Translations under genes and position numbers: made by a program
Assembly (NCBI GenBank): GCA_030035585.1
Contig: CM057467.1
Location: forward strand, 69,986,941 to 70,050,940
Source: Dugong dugon
Lineage: Eukaryota > Chordata > Mammalia > Sirenia > Dugongidae
DNA length: 64,000 bases
Direction of reading: 5' to 3'
Notes under the pieces: model-generated
Told to the model about the DNA's origin: nothing
What the model saw: only the letters and a program-made list of their open reading frames with translations
Database searches by the model: none
Part shown: piece after piece, positions 12,329 to 23,269 of the stretch
Layout of the letters: each line of letters opens with the position of its first letter
Numbering within the stretch: the stretch's first letter is position 1

Positions 12329-12993
12329 CAAACTTTTAGAAAAAAAAAATAGGAGAAAATCTTTGGGATCTAAGGCTAGGCACAGCATTCTTAGATTTGA
12401 CACTAAAAGCACAATACAAAAGAGGAAACTTGATATAAACTGGACCTCATCAAAATTTGTACTACAAAAAGATCCTGTAAAGAGGATGAAAAGACAAAGT
12501 ATAAAGCAGGAGAAAACATCTGCAGACCACATATCTGACAAAGGACTAGTATCTAGAATATATAAAGAACTCTCAAATCCCAACCATCAAAGAAAATAAA
12601 CAATCCTATTAGTAAATGGACAAAAGACATAAACAGACAGTACTCTGAAGAGGATATACAGATGGAAAATAAGCACACAAAGAGATGTTCAACATCTTTA
12701 GTCATCAGGGAAATGCAAATTAAAACCACAATGAGATATCCCTATGCATCTGTTAGAATGGCTAAAATAAAAAAGTGACAACACCAAATGCTAGCAAGGA
12801 TGTAGAGCAACTGGATCCTCATACAATGCTTGTGGGAATGTAAAATGGTACAGCTACTCTGGAAAACAGCTGACAGTTAAAAAAAAAAAAACTAAACATG
12901 CAAAGAACATACAACCCAGCAATTCCACACCTGGGCATTTATTCCAGAGAAATGAGAATTTACATTCACACAGAAATCTATACACAAATGTTC

Positions 12994-13100
12994 ATGATTT
13001 GTAGGTTGTTCTCTTTTTTTGTTTTTTAATTAAACTTTTGAGATAATTGTAGAAGCACATGCATTTGTAAGAAATAATACAGAGAGATTCCCTGTACCTT
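12994..13100 (-). repeat. left arm of ~107-bp inverted repeat
   Basis: Its reverse complement (AGGTACAGGGAATCTCTCTG ... GAGAACAACCTACAAATCAT) matches 13536-13647 with few differences. The arms are separated by 435 bp. Confidence 0.88.
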
Positions 13101-13535
13101 AGCCTAAAACCTGAAACCCAGATGTCCAACAGGTGAATGGTTAAACTGTAGTACATCCATACCATGAATACTACTCAGCAATAAAAAGGAATGAACTATT
13201 GACACAGTCAACAAGTTGGATGAATCTTCAGAGAGTTATGCTGAGTGCAAAGCCAATCCAAAGGCTATATACGATGTGATTTCATTTATATAACATTTTT
13301 GAAATGATAAAATTATAGAAATGGAGAACAGATTAGTGGTTGCCAGGGGTTAAGGACAGGGGACAGAGGGAGAGAGGCGGGGGAGGCAGGAGGAAGTGCA
13401 TATGGCTATAAGGACAACTCAGGGACCTTGTGGTGATGGAATTGTTCTGCATCTTGACTATATCAATGTTAAATCCTGGTTGCGATACTGTACTGTAGTT
13501 TTGCAAGATGTTACCATTGGAAGAAATTGGGTAAT

Positions 13536-13647
13536 AGGTACAGGGTGTCTCTCTATATTATTTCTTACAAATGCATATGCTTCCACAATTATCTTAAAAT
13601 TAAAAGTTTAATTAAAAAATAAAAAAGAGAACAAACCCACAAATCAT
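13536..13647 (+). repeat. right arm of the inverted repeat (L1 3' end plus flank)
   Basis: It holds the last part of the L1 3' UTR, its A-rich tail and about 20 bp of flanking sequence. It pairs with 12994-13100. Confidence 0.88.
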
Positions 13648-13651
13648 ATTA

Positions 13652-13770
13652 TTTATTTATGAGCACCTGCTATACTACGGCCAGGCCCTATTTAAGGTAC
13701 TCACACGAATGTTATTTCTTTTTCAATCCTCATTAACTCTATAAAAATTATATCCGTTTCCCAAATGATG
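13652..13770 (+). repeat. MIR SINE fragment
   Basis: TTTATTTATGAGCACCTGCT followed by CTCATTAACTCTATAAAAAT follows the MIR 3' half. Confidence 0.6.
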
Positions 13771-14168
13771 TTTCAGAATATTGATTCTTTTGTGACAACA
13801 GTAGCCTTCCTTGAGAGGTATTACATAAAAGCGTTCCCTAGTCAAGTAGGTTTAAGAAACATAGGATTTTTCAAGTTTTTAAATATATTAATGTATCCTG
13901 TACATATTCAAAAGAAGGCCATCATACACAGCCTTCCTCATATTTCTTTGATTTTAGAACTCTTGTTTCATGTAATGCCTATTAACAACTTGCTTGAAGA
14001 ACCAGTATTCCTTGTAATATGCCATAATAAATGTTGGGTTATAGTTTTCTATTAACATCCCTGCTGGAGCTGGGTTTTTATTGTGTTATTTAAATTTAGG
14101 CTATAGTTTTACTGTTATAAGTCTGGCGATACTCTATAATCATAGTGTTGATGATCCAAACTACTTAC
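13771..14168. other. ACER3 intron beside an exon, no repeat recognised
   Basis: AT-rich unique-looking sequence. A 96-codon open frame at 13765-14055 (plus) has no recognisable domain or splice context and looks accidental. Confidence 0.5.
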
Positions 14169-14227
14169 CATGTAACAATATAAATAGATCGTAGTACTAA
14201 TGTGAAGACCAACATTCCATACATGAC
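14169..14227 (-). CDS. ACER3: ACER3 exon, residues ~147-166 (membrane helix)
   Basis: The 59-nt exon reads VMYGMLVFTLVLRSIYIVT and ends with TG, the first two bases of Trp166. It is a membrane helix and matches human in every residue I can recall. The acceptor is excellent (CCTTTCTTATTCAG) and the donor is ATG|GTAAGT. It lies 19.5 kb downstream of the micro-exon at 33686, across an intron filled with transposons. The following exon (VYPWLRG in human) was not found in 1-14168 and must lie beyond the left edge. Confidence 0.95.
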
Positions 14228-14819
14228 CTGAATAAGAAAGGAAAATGAAATTAGTTGATCATTATTCTTTGGCAGAGGAAGTATACTTTACCCACAAAAA
14301 TAGCCATCCTGACTAAAAGTGAACATTTCTTACCTTTCATTACATTTTAAAGAGCACAATTAAAAAAAAAAATTATTATTTAAAAAAGAGTCATGTCAAC
14401 CTTGGAGGAATAATTAAGAGCCTGCCAACTAATATCAGAAGTCCTATGTTAATTTTAATTCTTGAAGGTTAGATGAAGTTTTAAATATCTGTTAAAACCT
14501 GAACAAATGTTATAATTTTGCCTCACACTCCCTAGCTTCACTTTCAGCAAATGATTGTGCTTCCTATTTCACAGATTATAAACCTAAACTCTTTAAACTC
14601 TCCTCCTAAACATCTCTACATTCTCAAGCATCCTCCCCCTGCATTCTGTCTCCATCCCTAGTCTCTAAAGAGACAGGTGACCACTTCTTGACCAAGGCTA
14701 ATCTATTCCCCTGGGTTCTTTATATGCTCCCACATCCTCTTAGATTTGGCTCCATCAATTAACCTCTCCCTCTTCTACATTAAGTATTGGATGGGTACTA
14801 CCACCTGGAAAACTGATCA
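14228..14819. other. ACER3 intron, no certain feature
   Basis: 14530-14780 is CT-rich and may be a diverged old repeat. Nothing else was recognised. Confidence 0.4.
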
Positions 14820-15035
14820 CAGGGGGAAAATTTAACTCTAGTTTAATCCTTCTCTAATCTGTTCTCTATAATGCTGCCAAAATATTCTTTTTAACAAGCA
14901 AATCTAACCCTTGCATTCTTTTTCAGTCTCTATCTCCTGTCCTACAGGTTACCATCTAAATTAGCATGGCATTTGAGGCCTTGATCTGATTCCTGCCTAC
15001 CTCTTGAGCTATTATCTCTTATCTCCAGGATCTTA
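14820..15035 (+). repeat. L2 fragment
   Basis: CTATAATGCTGCCAAAATAT and GAGGCCTTGATCTGATTCCT follow the L2 region just downstream of the reverse transcriptase. Confidence 0.6.
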
Positions 15036-15130
15036 TAATATAGCCATAGAAACTATTTGTGGTCTCTCTATTAAATAGAATCCAACAAATATTTATTGAG
15101 AATTGTACTAGGCCCTGGGGATATAATGGT

Positions 15131-15604
15131 ATGAGTAAAAGGTTAACATCAGGCCTGGGCTAATGCAGGCCTGCCAGAGGATGACCTTGGTTTTCCTGTA
15201 CATCGGTTACAGCAGAGTTAAAATAAATGGAGAATGTTGTGTCTGCTTTGGTTGTTGTGAAGGACTGCACCCAGGTTGGAGGCTTTGGGCCTGCATGAGA
15301 ACAATATAAAAGATACTCAATATAAAGATAGGTAGGAAAAAAGGGCTGTAGCTTCTATATGTTACAACAACCCCCACTATACTTAGCTCTCATCCTTGGC
15401 AACTATATATACCCTGTGTGGATGAGGGGGCAAAAGAAGCTGTGTATACAGATAGTTCTGTGACTCCTGATGAAATGAAGATGCCATACCTCCTGTATCC
15501 CTGACCCTGTACCTTCTACAAAGCTAAGTAAACATATTATTAGATTAAAACCTATTAAAGTCTTATTGCCATCTCGAACCCATAACTGCAGCTGTACTTC
15601 TGTA
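15131..15604. repeat. possible solo LTR (~474 bp) inside L2
   Basis: This block breaks the L2 text. AATGGT occurs at both edges (15125-15130 and 15605-15610), a possible 6-bp target duplication. The family is not recognised, and the LTR identity is inferred from size and duplication only. Confidence 0.35.
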
Positions 15605-15849
15605 AATGGTGAACAAGAAAGGCGTGATCCCTGCTCTCAAGGCAATTACAATCTAATGAGAGACAAGTAACTAGGCAATTATAATACAGTATTATAACTC
15701 CGTGACAGGGACTGTATAGAGTACTTTGTGAGCACACAGGAAGGCCACCTAATCTAGACTTAGGGAATTCAGGAAGATTTTCATGGAGGATGTTTAATTT
15801 TGTATCTAAAGTATGAGTAGGAGTTAGTCATTGCGGTGACTAACATTTG

Positions 15850-16277
15850 TGTGTTGCTTTTCTAGCTATGATCTTGTAACTCCCAACCAAGTGATTGGGT
15901 GGGACTATGTGATAGGGTAATTGTGGCCTACCAAGGGGATTGGTCAGTTTTGCCTTAAAAGAGAGCCAATTCCAGAGCAGAGAGGAGGAGGAGCCCACCA
16001 CCACCAAAGATGGAGAGATCCAGCAGCAGGAGTCAGCACCGTGGGCTTCCCAGCCCAAGGAGTGAAAAAGCTGAGTGCCTCTGGGCAGAGACTGATGGCC
16101 AGGGAGAGACATGCCTGTGAGCACAGCTGGGGAGAAGCTATCCTGATGGAAGAACTGTGTATTCTGAGCGTTCCTGAGCCTGAATTTTAACTGTTACTTC
16201 CCTTATAATAAACCCCATAATTGTTAGTATGGTCTTTGAGTTCTGTGTGGCCACTGCAATGAATTATCGAACCTACC
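15850..16277 (+). repeat. possible LTR inside L2
   Basis: This block also interrupts the L2. A polyadenylation-type AATAAA near 16208 lies close to its 3' end (GTTCTGTGTGGCCACTGCAA), the usual LTR layout. The family was not assigned and there is no clear target duplication. Confidence 0.4.
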
Positions 16278-17165
16278 AGAAAAGTAGAGAGTACTATGTG
16301 AGGGATGGCTGGTATGAGAATTAGTAAAGATGGTGGAAAGAGCAGGCTTGTCTGGCCTCTGCTTCATGGGAGTCAGCCTTTTGCTGTTGATCTTATTTCT
16401 CCTTACCCCTTGTGGTGCTGGAGGAGGTCAGACACTGCCCCCATGCTGGTTTTTACAGTCATATTAAAAGGTGGAAGAGGGTTACAAGAATAACTTATTC
16501 TGGGGACTAGAAGAAAATAAAGGAGCCTAGGGTATACTGTTGGAGGGAGGAGTGAGAAAAATGAAGAGGTAAGCAGAGTTCAAGTATGGCCTTTCAAGTA
16601 ACGTTAAGGAGTAGGATTTATTTTAGGAGCCATGGGAAGTCAACGAAGGTTTCAGCAGCAGTTCAGTGTGATCAGACTTGTACTAGAAAGATGTCCCTGT
16701 CTTGCTGGTTGGAGAATGAATTAGAGGGAGGTAAGAGTGACAGGAAGCAGACCAGGTTATTGCAACAATCTAGGTGAGAGATGGTGACCCGAATGAGGAA
16801 TGTACCAGTGGGAATGGAGAGAAGTGGACAGACTAGGGAGATATTTAGGGCTTGGACTGATTTGATACGGGAGTTAGGAAGAAGGAAAAGTTAAGGATGA
16901 TGGCCTGGTTTATAGCTTAGGCAATTAGGTGCATGGTAAAATTGTTTACTGAAATTGGGAATATATGAAGAGAAGAAAAACTGGGGAGAAAAATGGTGAG
17001 TTCATTTCTGGATATGCTCAGAGTTTGAGGTGTCAGTGAGATAACCAAGTAGAGATCTCTAGCAGAAACTCGATATCCGGGCTTAAAGTTTAGAAGAAAA
17101 ATTTGAGCTGGGGAAACAGATTCCTACATCATCAGCATACAGAAATCATGGGAAATGAGTTACTC

Positions 17166-17854
17166 AGGGAGTATCTGAACATACCAAATGACAGGTTAAG
17201 AAATGAACCTATATTGTGGTGGTACAATGGGGCTTTTTCAAAATGACTCTCTTTTCTTCAGAACCTTCCCCCTCCTCCCATGCCCATTACCTCGCCACCC
17301 CCCCCCCCGCCCCCCACCGCACTGCTAGTGCTTTATCCAGTAACCATTCTCTTCTGATTTTATGAAGACTGATTTTATTCAGCTGGCAATATGTCCAGGT
17401 ATAAAAGCTTGATTTCTCAGGCTTCCTTGGAGCTAGATAGCCACATGACCTTAGCAACTTTTTTCTAAGACAATACAATACTATGGATAATCACTAGTTT
17501 AATATTAATTAAAAAATAAAAATAGAATCAAGTATGGCCTTAAAAATTTCATCTGGCAGTATGTATTTTAAAGTGAATTTTGATATCTTTCCATATTAAT
17601 TTTTTTCAGTCTCCAAGCTCTAAAGACTATGCAAATATTATTTATTTTCTTTCTGCTAAAGCATCCTGGAAATATGCTGTGTGTAAACCAAGACCTCAGA
17701 AAAGGAGAACTAAAGCACACTGAGGAAAACAGAAAAAGACAAAACTGTTTTTGTTCTGTGAATTGGCATTATGATGCCTGTATGGAAAGAAATGAATATG
17801 GATGAAACTGAGAGGTTAAAAGGGAGTATTAAGTGGGATCTAGCTGTCATACTG
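17166..17854. other. ACER3 intron with C-rich tract
   Basis: A C-rich low-complexity run lies at about 17299-17323. The rest is anonymous. Confidence 0.5.
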
Positions 17855-18201
17855 AATATTGAATATACTATGGTCTGCCAGAAGAACAAACAAAACTGTC
17901 TTGGAAGAGGTACAGCCAGAATGCTCATTAGAAGCAAGGATGGCAAGAGTATGTCTCACATACTTTAGACATGTTATCAGGATGGATCTATCTCTGGAGA
18001 AGGACATCATGCCTGCTAAAACAGAGGGTCAGTGAAAAAGAGGAGGACCCCCTACAAGATGGACTGACACAGTGGCTGCAACAATGGGCTCAAACATAAC
18101 AATGATTGTGAGGATGGCACAGGACTGGGCAGTGTTTTGTTCTGTTGCTCACAGGGTCTCTATGAGTTGGAAGTGACTCGACGGCACCTAACAACAACAA
18201 C
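17855..18201 (+). mobile_element. RTE LINE, 3' end only
   Basis: GAATATTGAATATACTATGG through GCAAGGATGGCAAGAGTATG to the terminal GACGGCACCTAACAACAACA matches the RTE 3' end seen at 4950-7490 and 27625-28421. It is 5'-truncated; its left edge is approximate. Confidence 0.85.
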
Positions 18202-18364
18202 TGTCACATGGGAACTTAGAAACAGCAGATATACAGCAAACATTTTGAAGATAATGGGGCAGAATGATTTCCAATATTTCCTCACAGTTAACATTCCCAT
18301 GATTCATTCCTCTGGTATGTTCCTTGGATTAAAACATGGTGAAGAGTTCCAAATAACTCACTAG

Positions 18365-18480
18365 TTTATTTTTTACCAAATATTTATTGAACACCAGGCA
18401 CTGGACTAGGCATTCATCATTCAAAGATGAAAAGACAGTATTCCTAACCACAATTAGCTCAGTCTAACAGAAGAGAGATG
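18365..18480 (-). repeat. L2 3' end, antisense
   Basis: AAATATTTATTGAACACCAG followed by CACTGGACTAGGCATTCATC is the antisense L2 terminus. Confidence 0.6.
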
Positions 18481-18776
18481 TAACTGAGTACCTAGCACCT
18501 GAATCTGGCTTCTAAATTACATTCTCCACTAAAAGGAACCAGGGCTCCATGGAGAAATGGCTGATTTCCAAGCCTAGGCCAAAGAAAGAACAAAATGAGC
18601 CTAGAACATCTTGTGTCAAAAAGTACTCAGAAAATAGAGACTTCCAGGCAACATGGCGCTATAGTCAGAAGCACCACGCTGTCCCTCTGCAGCAAAGATC
18701 TGAAAAACTAAGTCAAACAGAGTCCCACGTCAATCCTGAAATCCTAAGCATCAAATGAAGAGATAAAGAACTCACC

Positions 18777-18983
18777 CTAGCACTGAATGGAATAAGAAAC
18801 TGACTGAGAACGGAGAGCGAGGAGTGATGCACGCAGAGGTCCCCTATCAGCTACCGCAGCACGGATCCACCATCTTGGACTCCCATCAGAGATCAGTGAA
18901 TAGGGGGACAAGAAAGCAGCTTCATGGAGCTTCCAGCAGGAGACAGAACCAGTAAGCAGTGATATACACTTTCCCACCCCCAC
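18777..18983 (-). CDS. antisense ORF in L1 5' UTR (copy 1)
   Basis: A 68-codon open frame on the strand opposite to the L1. Its core (LISDGSPRWWIRAAVADRGP, then SVSYSIQC) recurs in the same position in the two other 5'-complete L1 copies at 49237-49473 and 55321-55638. Primate L1 has a comparable antisense ORF0, but I see no sequence kinship. Expression is unknown. Confidence 0.3.
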   Translation of the reverse strand: MGVGKCISLLTGSVSCWKLHEAAFLSPYSLISDGSPRWWIRAAVADRGPLRASLLALRSQSVSYSIQC

Positions 18984-20219
18984 CCTTCTTTACCCCCACT
19001 AGGCCTCCTCTGCTTCCTGCAGGCACAGTCTCTTGGCCGGAAATACCAGCTTCAACCTGGTGTTGCTTGGATTCCACCTGCCGACATTGGCTGGCTCCCT
19101 GAGAGCCATTTGTTGGCTGCTGGTGTTGCTTTTTTCTGCTTCTTTAGATTTCTTCCTTATCTCTCACCACCTCTCCCTCCTTTCTCTCAAATACCTGGCT
19201 CCATGCGCCATCTTTGCCTCTTCCTGAGAGGCTGCAAAACACCACTCGACTGTGAAACTGCTTCCTGGCCTGTGCCGCCAAGCTGGTGGGACCCCCGGGT
19301 CTTTTTTTGTTTGTTTGTTTGCTCTGATTTGTTCTGTTTTGATTTGTTTGTTTTCTTCTTCTTTTCTTGGCTTGGGAGCCCCTTCTAGCCAGGCAGTACA
19401 CACAGCTTGGAAGCTACTCCTTTACTCTGTGCAGACGCACAGGGACATCCCTGGTGGCATTTCTTTTTTCTTGTTTTTTTTTTTTTTTAATTTTATTTCT
19501 TTTGTTTTCTTCTCTCTCTTATTCCCTTTTTGTCTTTTTTCATTTCCAGTTTCTCTCAATTTATTCATTTTTTTTTCTTTTACCCTTTTCTTCCTTCATT
19601 TTTGTTTTTCCGCATTTCTCAGTCTATCATCTCTCCACTCCAATAGCAAGCTCCTTTAGCACTCTTTTCTGCTTGTGTGTATGTTTTTGATTACTGTTCC
19701 TCTCTCCTTTTTCCCATACTCATCTTAGCTCCACACATCGCAATCTCCCCCCTCCTTCCTGCCTACCTGCACTGTACGCTGAACATCACACTCCCAAGCA
19801 GCACAGGCATGACCTACTGAAACCTGCCCTGTACTGATTCCCTGACTGCACTGTCAGCCCTAGTACATGCCAAAAACAACCCATCCTAGCAACCCCCCTT
19901 CAGCTGGACCTGCCCTGCTGTACCATACCTGAGTGACTGACCTTGCCCATTGGACAAGGAAGTGAAAAGTATTGTGCCCACAGACAAGCAAACAACAAAG
20001 AATGCACAGCCCACCTGTTCAGACATAACCAAATAAAACAAAATAGCAGGACGAAATAAACAAATATCAATAAACGAGGAACATAACTACTGAATGGCCC
20101 GAAGACAGCAGACAATATTAAAACATTTACAAAAACAGGACAGGATGGTTCCATAGGCATCCAAAATAAAACACAAGATGACTTTCCAGGAGAAGAAAAG
20201 GCACTAGAACTACCTAATA

Positions 20220-21146
20220 GGGAATTCAAATCTCTAATATTCAGAATTGTCTAAGAGTTGAAGCAAAAAGCAGACAGAAATGAAGAAAAAATAGAAAAAT
20301 TCATGGAAAAGGCAGACAAATTCATGGAAAATACAAAGAAATGGAAGAATTCAAGAAAATAATACAGGAACAAAATGCTAAAATAAATTCACAACTAGAA
20401 ACCATACAAAAACAACAATTAGAAATCCAAAAGATAAACAGTAAGATTTCAGAAATGGACAGTGTCATAGAAGGGCTGAGGAGCAGGTCTGAAACGATGG
20501 AAGACAGGATCAGTGAAATTGAAGACAAACACTTAGATACAACTCTGAAGAAAAATCAGAAAAAAGAACGAATAAAAATGAAGAAACCCTGAGAATCATG
20601 TGGGATACAATCAAAAGCAAAAATCTGTGAGTGACTGGAGTTCAGAACAGGGGGAGAAAACAGAAAACACAGAGAGGATCATTGAAAAATTGCTGATAGG
20701 AAACTTCCCCAATATCATGAAAGATGAAAAGCTGACCATCCAAGAAGCTCAACGGACCCCATATAGGACAGACCCCAAAAGAAAATCACCAAGGCATATC
20801 ATAATCACACTTGCTAAAACCAAAGACAAACAAAGAATCCTGAGAGCAACTCGAGAAAAACAAAAGTCACAAACAGAGGAGAAACAATAAGACTAAGCTC
20901 GGATTATTTGACAGAAACCATGCAGGCAAGAAGGCAATGGGATGACATATATAAAACCTTGAAAGAAAAAAACTGCCAGCCAAGAATAATATATCCTGCA
21001 AAACTCTCCTTCAAATATGATGGTGAAATTAGGTCATTTCCAGATAAACAGAAATTAAGGGACTATCTAAAAACCAAACCAAACTTACAAGACTTATTAA
21101 ACAGAGTCCTTCAATCTGAGAACAAACAACATCAGTCCACAGGCTG
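20220..21146 (+). pseudogene. L1 ORF1 (degraded)
   Basis: Three successive open pieces match L1 ORF1p, the RNA-binding chaperone of the L1 particle: a coiled coil (20341-20592; IQEQNAKINSQLETIQKQQL), the RRM-type core (20600-20890; EKLTIQEAQRTPYRTDPKRK) and the C-terminal domain (20908-21147; MQARRQWDDIYKTLKEKNC, then IIYPAKLSFKYDGEIRSFPD). Frame changes separate the pieces, so no whole protein is encoded. Confidence 0.88.
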
Positions 21147-21575
21147 AATACAGAACCCAGGATTGTACTAGCCAGATACCAACCTAGGAAATAAGTCTTA
21201 AAGACTACTCAAAACCAAAAGAATTACAACAGGGAACCAGAGAGGTTAACCTGTAAATGACAACAGCATCAGAACATAAAAAAGGGAATAAATGGTATAG
21301 GGATAGAACCTTCTAATGGAGAGGAAAGAAAGGTGATACTAAGTAATAACAAACTGGTTCAAACCTAGGAAGATAAGGGTAAATTTCAAGGTAACCACAG
21401 AGAAAGTTAACAAACCTATTCATCAAAATGAAGAAAAACATAAAGTCTCAGTAAAAACAAAACCTACAAAAACAAAAGAAGTGCAAAAAAAAATCCACAA
21501 ACAAAAGGAACTCAGCACAGGAGAGTAAGAGGAACAAAGAAAACGTCAGCACCACAAACAAAAAGGCACTACAAA

Positions 21576-21845
21576 ATGACAGCAATAAACTCACACCTAC
21601 CAATAATTACAATGAATGTAAATGGCCTAAATGCACCCATAAAGAGACGGAGAGTGACAGAATGGATAAAAAAGCAGGATCTATCCATATGCTGTCTACA
21701 AGAGAAACACCTTAGCACACGAATAGACATATGCACACCCATATTCACTGCAGCACTGTTCACAATAGCAAAAAGATGGAAACAACCTAGATGCCCATCA
21801 ACAGATGAATGGATAAACAAACTATGGTACATACACACAATGTAG
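21576..21845 (+). pseudogene. L1 ORF2 internal-deletion fusion, 89 codons
   Basis: It opens as a normal ORF2p endonuclease start (MTAINSHLPIITMNVNGLN; CCLQEKHL), then after about 46 codons jumps in frame to the ORF2 C-terminal part ([20 protein letters not shown]) and stops. The endonuclease core, reverse transcriptase and Cys-rich region are missing. The junction near 21712 shows only short homology, typical of deletion by template switching. Confidence 0.85.
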
Positions 21846-22182
21846 TAGTATGCAACGATAAAGAACAATGATGAATCTGTGAAGTATCTCATAACATAGA
21901 TGACACTGGAGGACATTATGCTGAGTGAAGTAAGTCAATCACAAAAGGACAAATATTGTATGAGACCTCTACTGTAAAAACTCGTAAAAATTTACTTACA
22001 AAAAGAAACAATCTTTGCTGGTTACAAGGGATGGGAGGAGTGGGCGGGACTATATAGACAATAGATAGGTAACTTTGGTGAAGCGTAAGACAGTACACAA
22101 TACTGGGGAAGCCAGAACAACTTGCACAAGGAATGGTCATGGAAGCTCCATAAACACATCCAAAACTCCCTAAGGGACTGAA

Positions 22183-23251
22183 TTGCTGGGGGGAGGGCTG
22201 TGGGGACCATGGTCTAGTGGAACATCTAGCTCAGTTGGCATAACACAGTTTATAAAGACAATGTTCTACATTCTATCTTGGTCAGCAGCGTCTGGGGTCT
22301 TAAGGCCTGTGAGCAGCCGTCTAAGATACTCCATTGGTCTCACTCCTTCGGGAGCAAGGGAGAATGAAAAGAACAGGATACAAGGAAAGGATTAATCCAA
22401 AAGACTAATGGACCACAGCTACCACAGCCTCCACCGGACTGAGTCCAGTCTAGTGGACTAGATGTCCACAGCTAGATGGTGCCAGGCTACCACCACTGAT
22501 TGCTCTGACCAGGATCACAACAGATGGTCTTGGATAGAGCTGGAAAAACATGTAGAACAAAATTCTAATCCACAAAAAGAAGACCAGATTTATTGGCCTG
22601 AAAGACTGGAGAACCCCGAGAGTATGGGCCCCGGACACCCTTTTAGCTCAGTGGTGAAGTCACTCCCAAAATTCACCATTCAGACAAGGATTGGACAGCC
22701 TCAAAAAACAAAACGGGACTAATGAGGCACAGCAGTCCAGGGCCAAGGACTAGTAGGCAGGAGTGAACAAGAAAGCTGGTAATAGGGAACCCAAGGTTGA
22801 GAAGGGACACTTGACATGTCGTGGTGTTGTTAACTATTGTCATAGGGCAATACGTGTACTAACTGTTTAACGAGAAACTATTTGTTCTGCAAACCTTCAT
22901 CTAAGGTACAAAAAAAAAAAATTTGTGTGAGATCAAATTGACAACAGCAACTCAAAAAGTTTGATGGGAAGCCTAGGGGGCAGTGAGTTGAAGACAATGG
23001 TGATGGAATAATTTGGAAAAGGATAGTAAGAATAGCAGCACAACTGGAAGAATGTATTCAGTGCCACTGAATTGTACATGTAGAAACTTTTGAAATGGTG
23101 TAAAGGTCAAGAAGGGAGAGTGTTGACATGTCGTGGGGTTGTTAACCAATGTCATAAAACAATATCCATACTGAATGTTTAACGAGAAACTGTTCTGTAA
23201 ACCTTTATCTAAAGTACAATAAAAAAATATATATTAAAAAAAAGAATAAAA
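22183..23251 (+). repeat. L1 3' UTR with doubled terminal module
   Basis: The 3' terminal module (GACATGTCGTGG...TTGTTAAC...AACGAGAAACT...CATCTAAGGTAC) occurs twice, at about 22813-22916 and 23115-23225. They are separated by a spacer containing AGCACAACTGGAAGAATGTA. The same double layout occurs at 36184-36525. Confidence 0.85.
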
Positions 23252-23269
23252 AAAAAGTACTCAGAGAAT

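Larger units (their letters stand above)
12334..13647 (+). repeat. old L1 ORF2 end and 3' UTR, right half, with inverted duplication
   Basis: This continues the L1 split by the ERVL: CTAGTATCTAGAATATATAA, AGTCATCAGGGAAATGCAAA, then the L1 3' UTR (GTGGTTGCCAGGGGTTAAGG; ATGGAATTGTTCTGCATCTT) ending near 13625. Within it, 12994-13100 is an inverted copy of 13536-13647, including flank beyond the L1 A-tail. Confidence 0.82.
15075..17165 (-). repeat. long L2 LINE relic, antisense, split by two insertions
   Basis: The L2 3' end is at the left (CAACAAATATTTATTGAGAA). The block then climbs to the reverse-transcriptase region at the right, where TGGTGAGTTCATTTCTGGAT near 16995 is the reverse complement of the AACTGAACTCATC stretch seen in the plus-strand L2 near 35440. 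Two foreign blocks interrupt it, at 15131-15604 and 15850-16277. Confidence 0.72.
18636..23251 (+). mobile_element. lineage L1 with complete 5' end, internally deleted
   Basis: An 18-bp target duplication (one mismatch) at 18618-18635 and 23252-23269, AAAAAGTACTCAGAAAAT, proves a single insertion. The order is: 5' UTR starting AGAGACTTCCAGGCAACATG (18636 to about 20200), ORF1 (about 20220-21146), spacer, a short ORF2 start (21576), a junction straight to the ORF2 3' end (about 21712), and a 3' UTR with a doubled end (22183-23251). About 3.3 kb of ORF2 is absent, so the copy is not autonomous. It inserted into an older L1 3' UTR, which resumes at 23270. Confidence 0.93.

Noticed and set aside
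13765-14055. 96-codon plus-strand ORF next to an ACER3 exon
   Set aside because: No domain, no family resemblance and antisense to ACER3. AT-rich sequence gives such frames by chance.
15921-16190. 89-codon plus-strand ORF
   Set aside because: It lies wholly within an LTR-like insertion in L2 and shows no domain or splice context.
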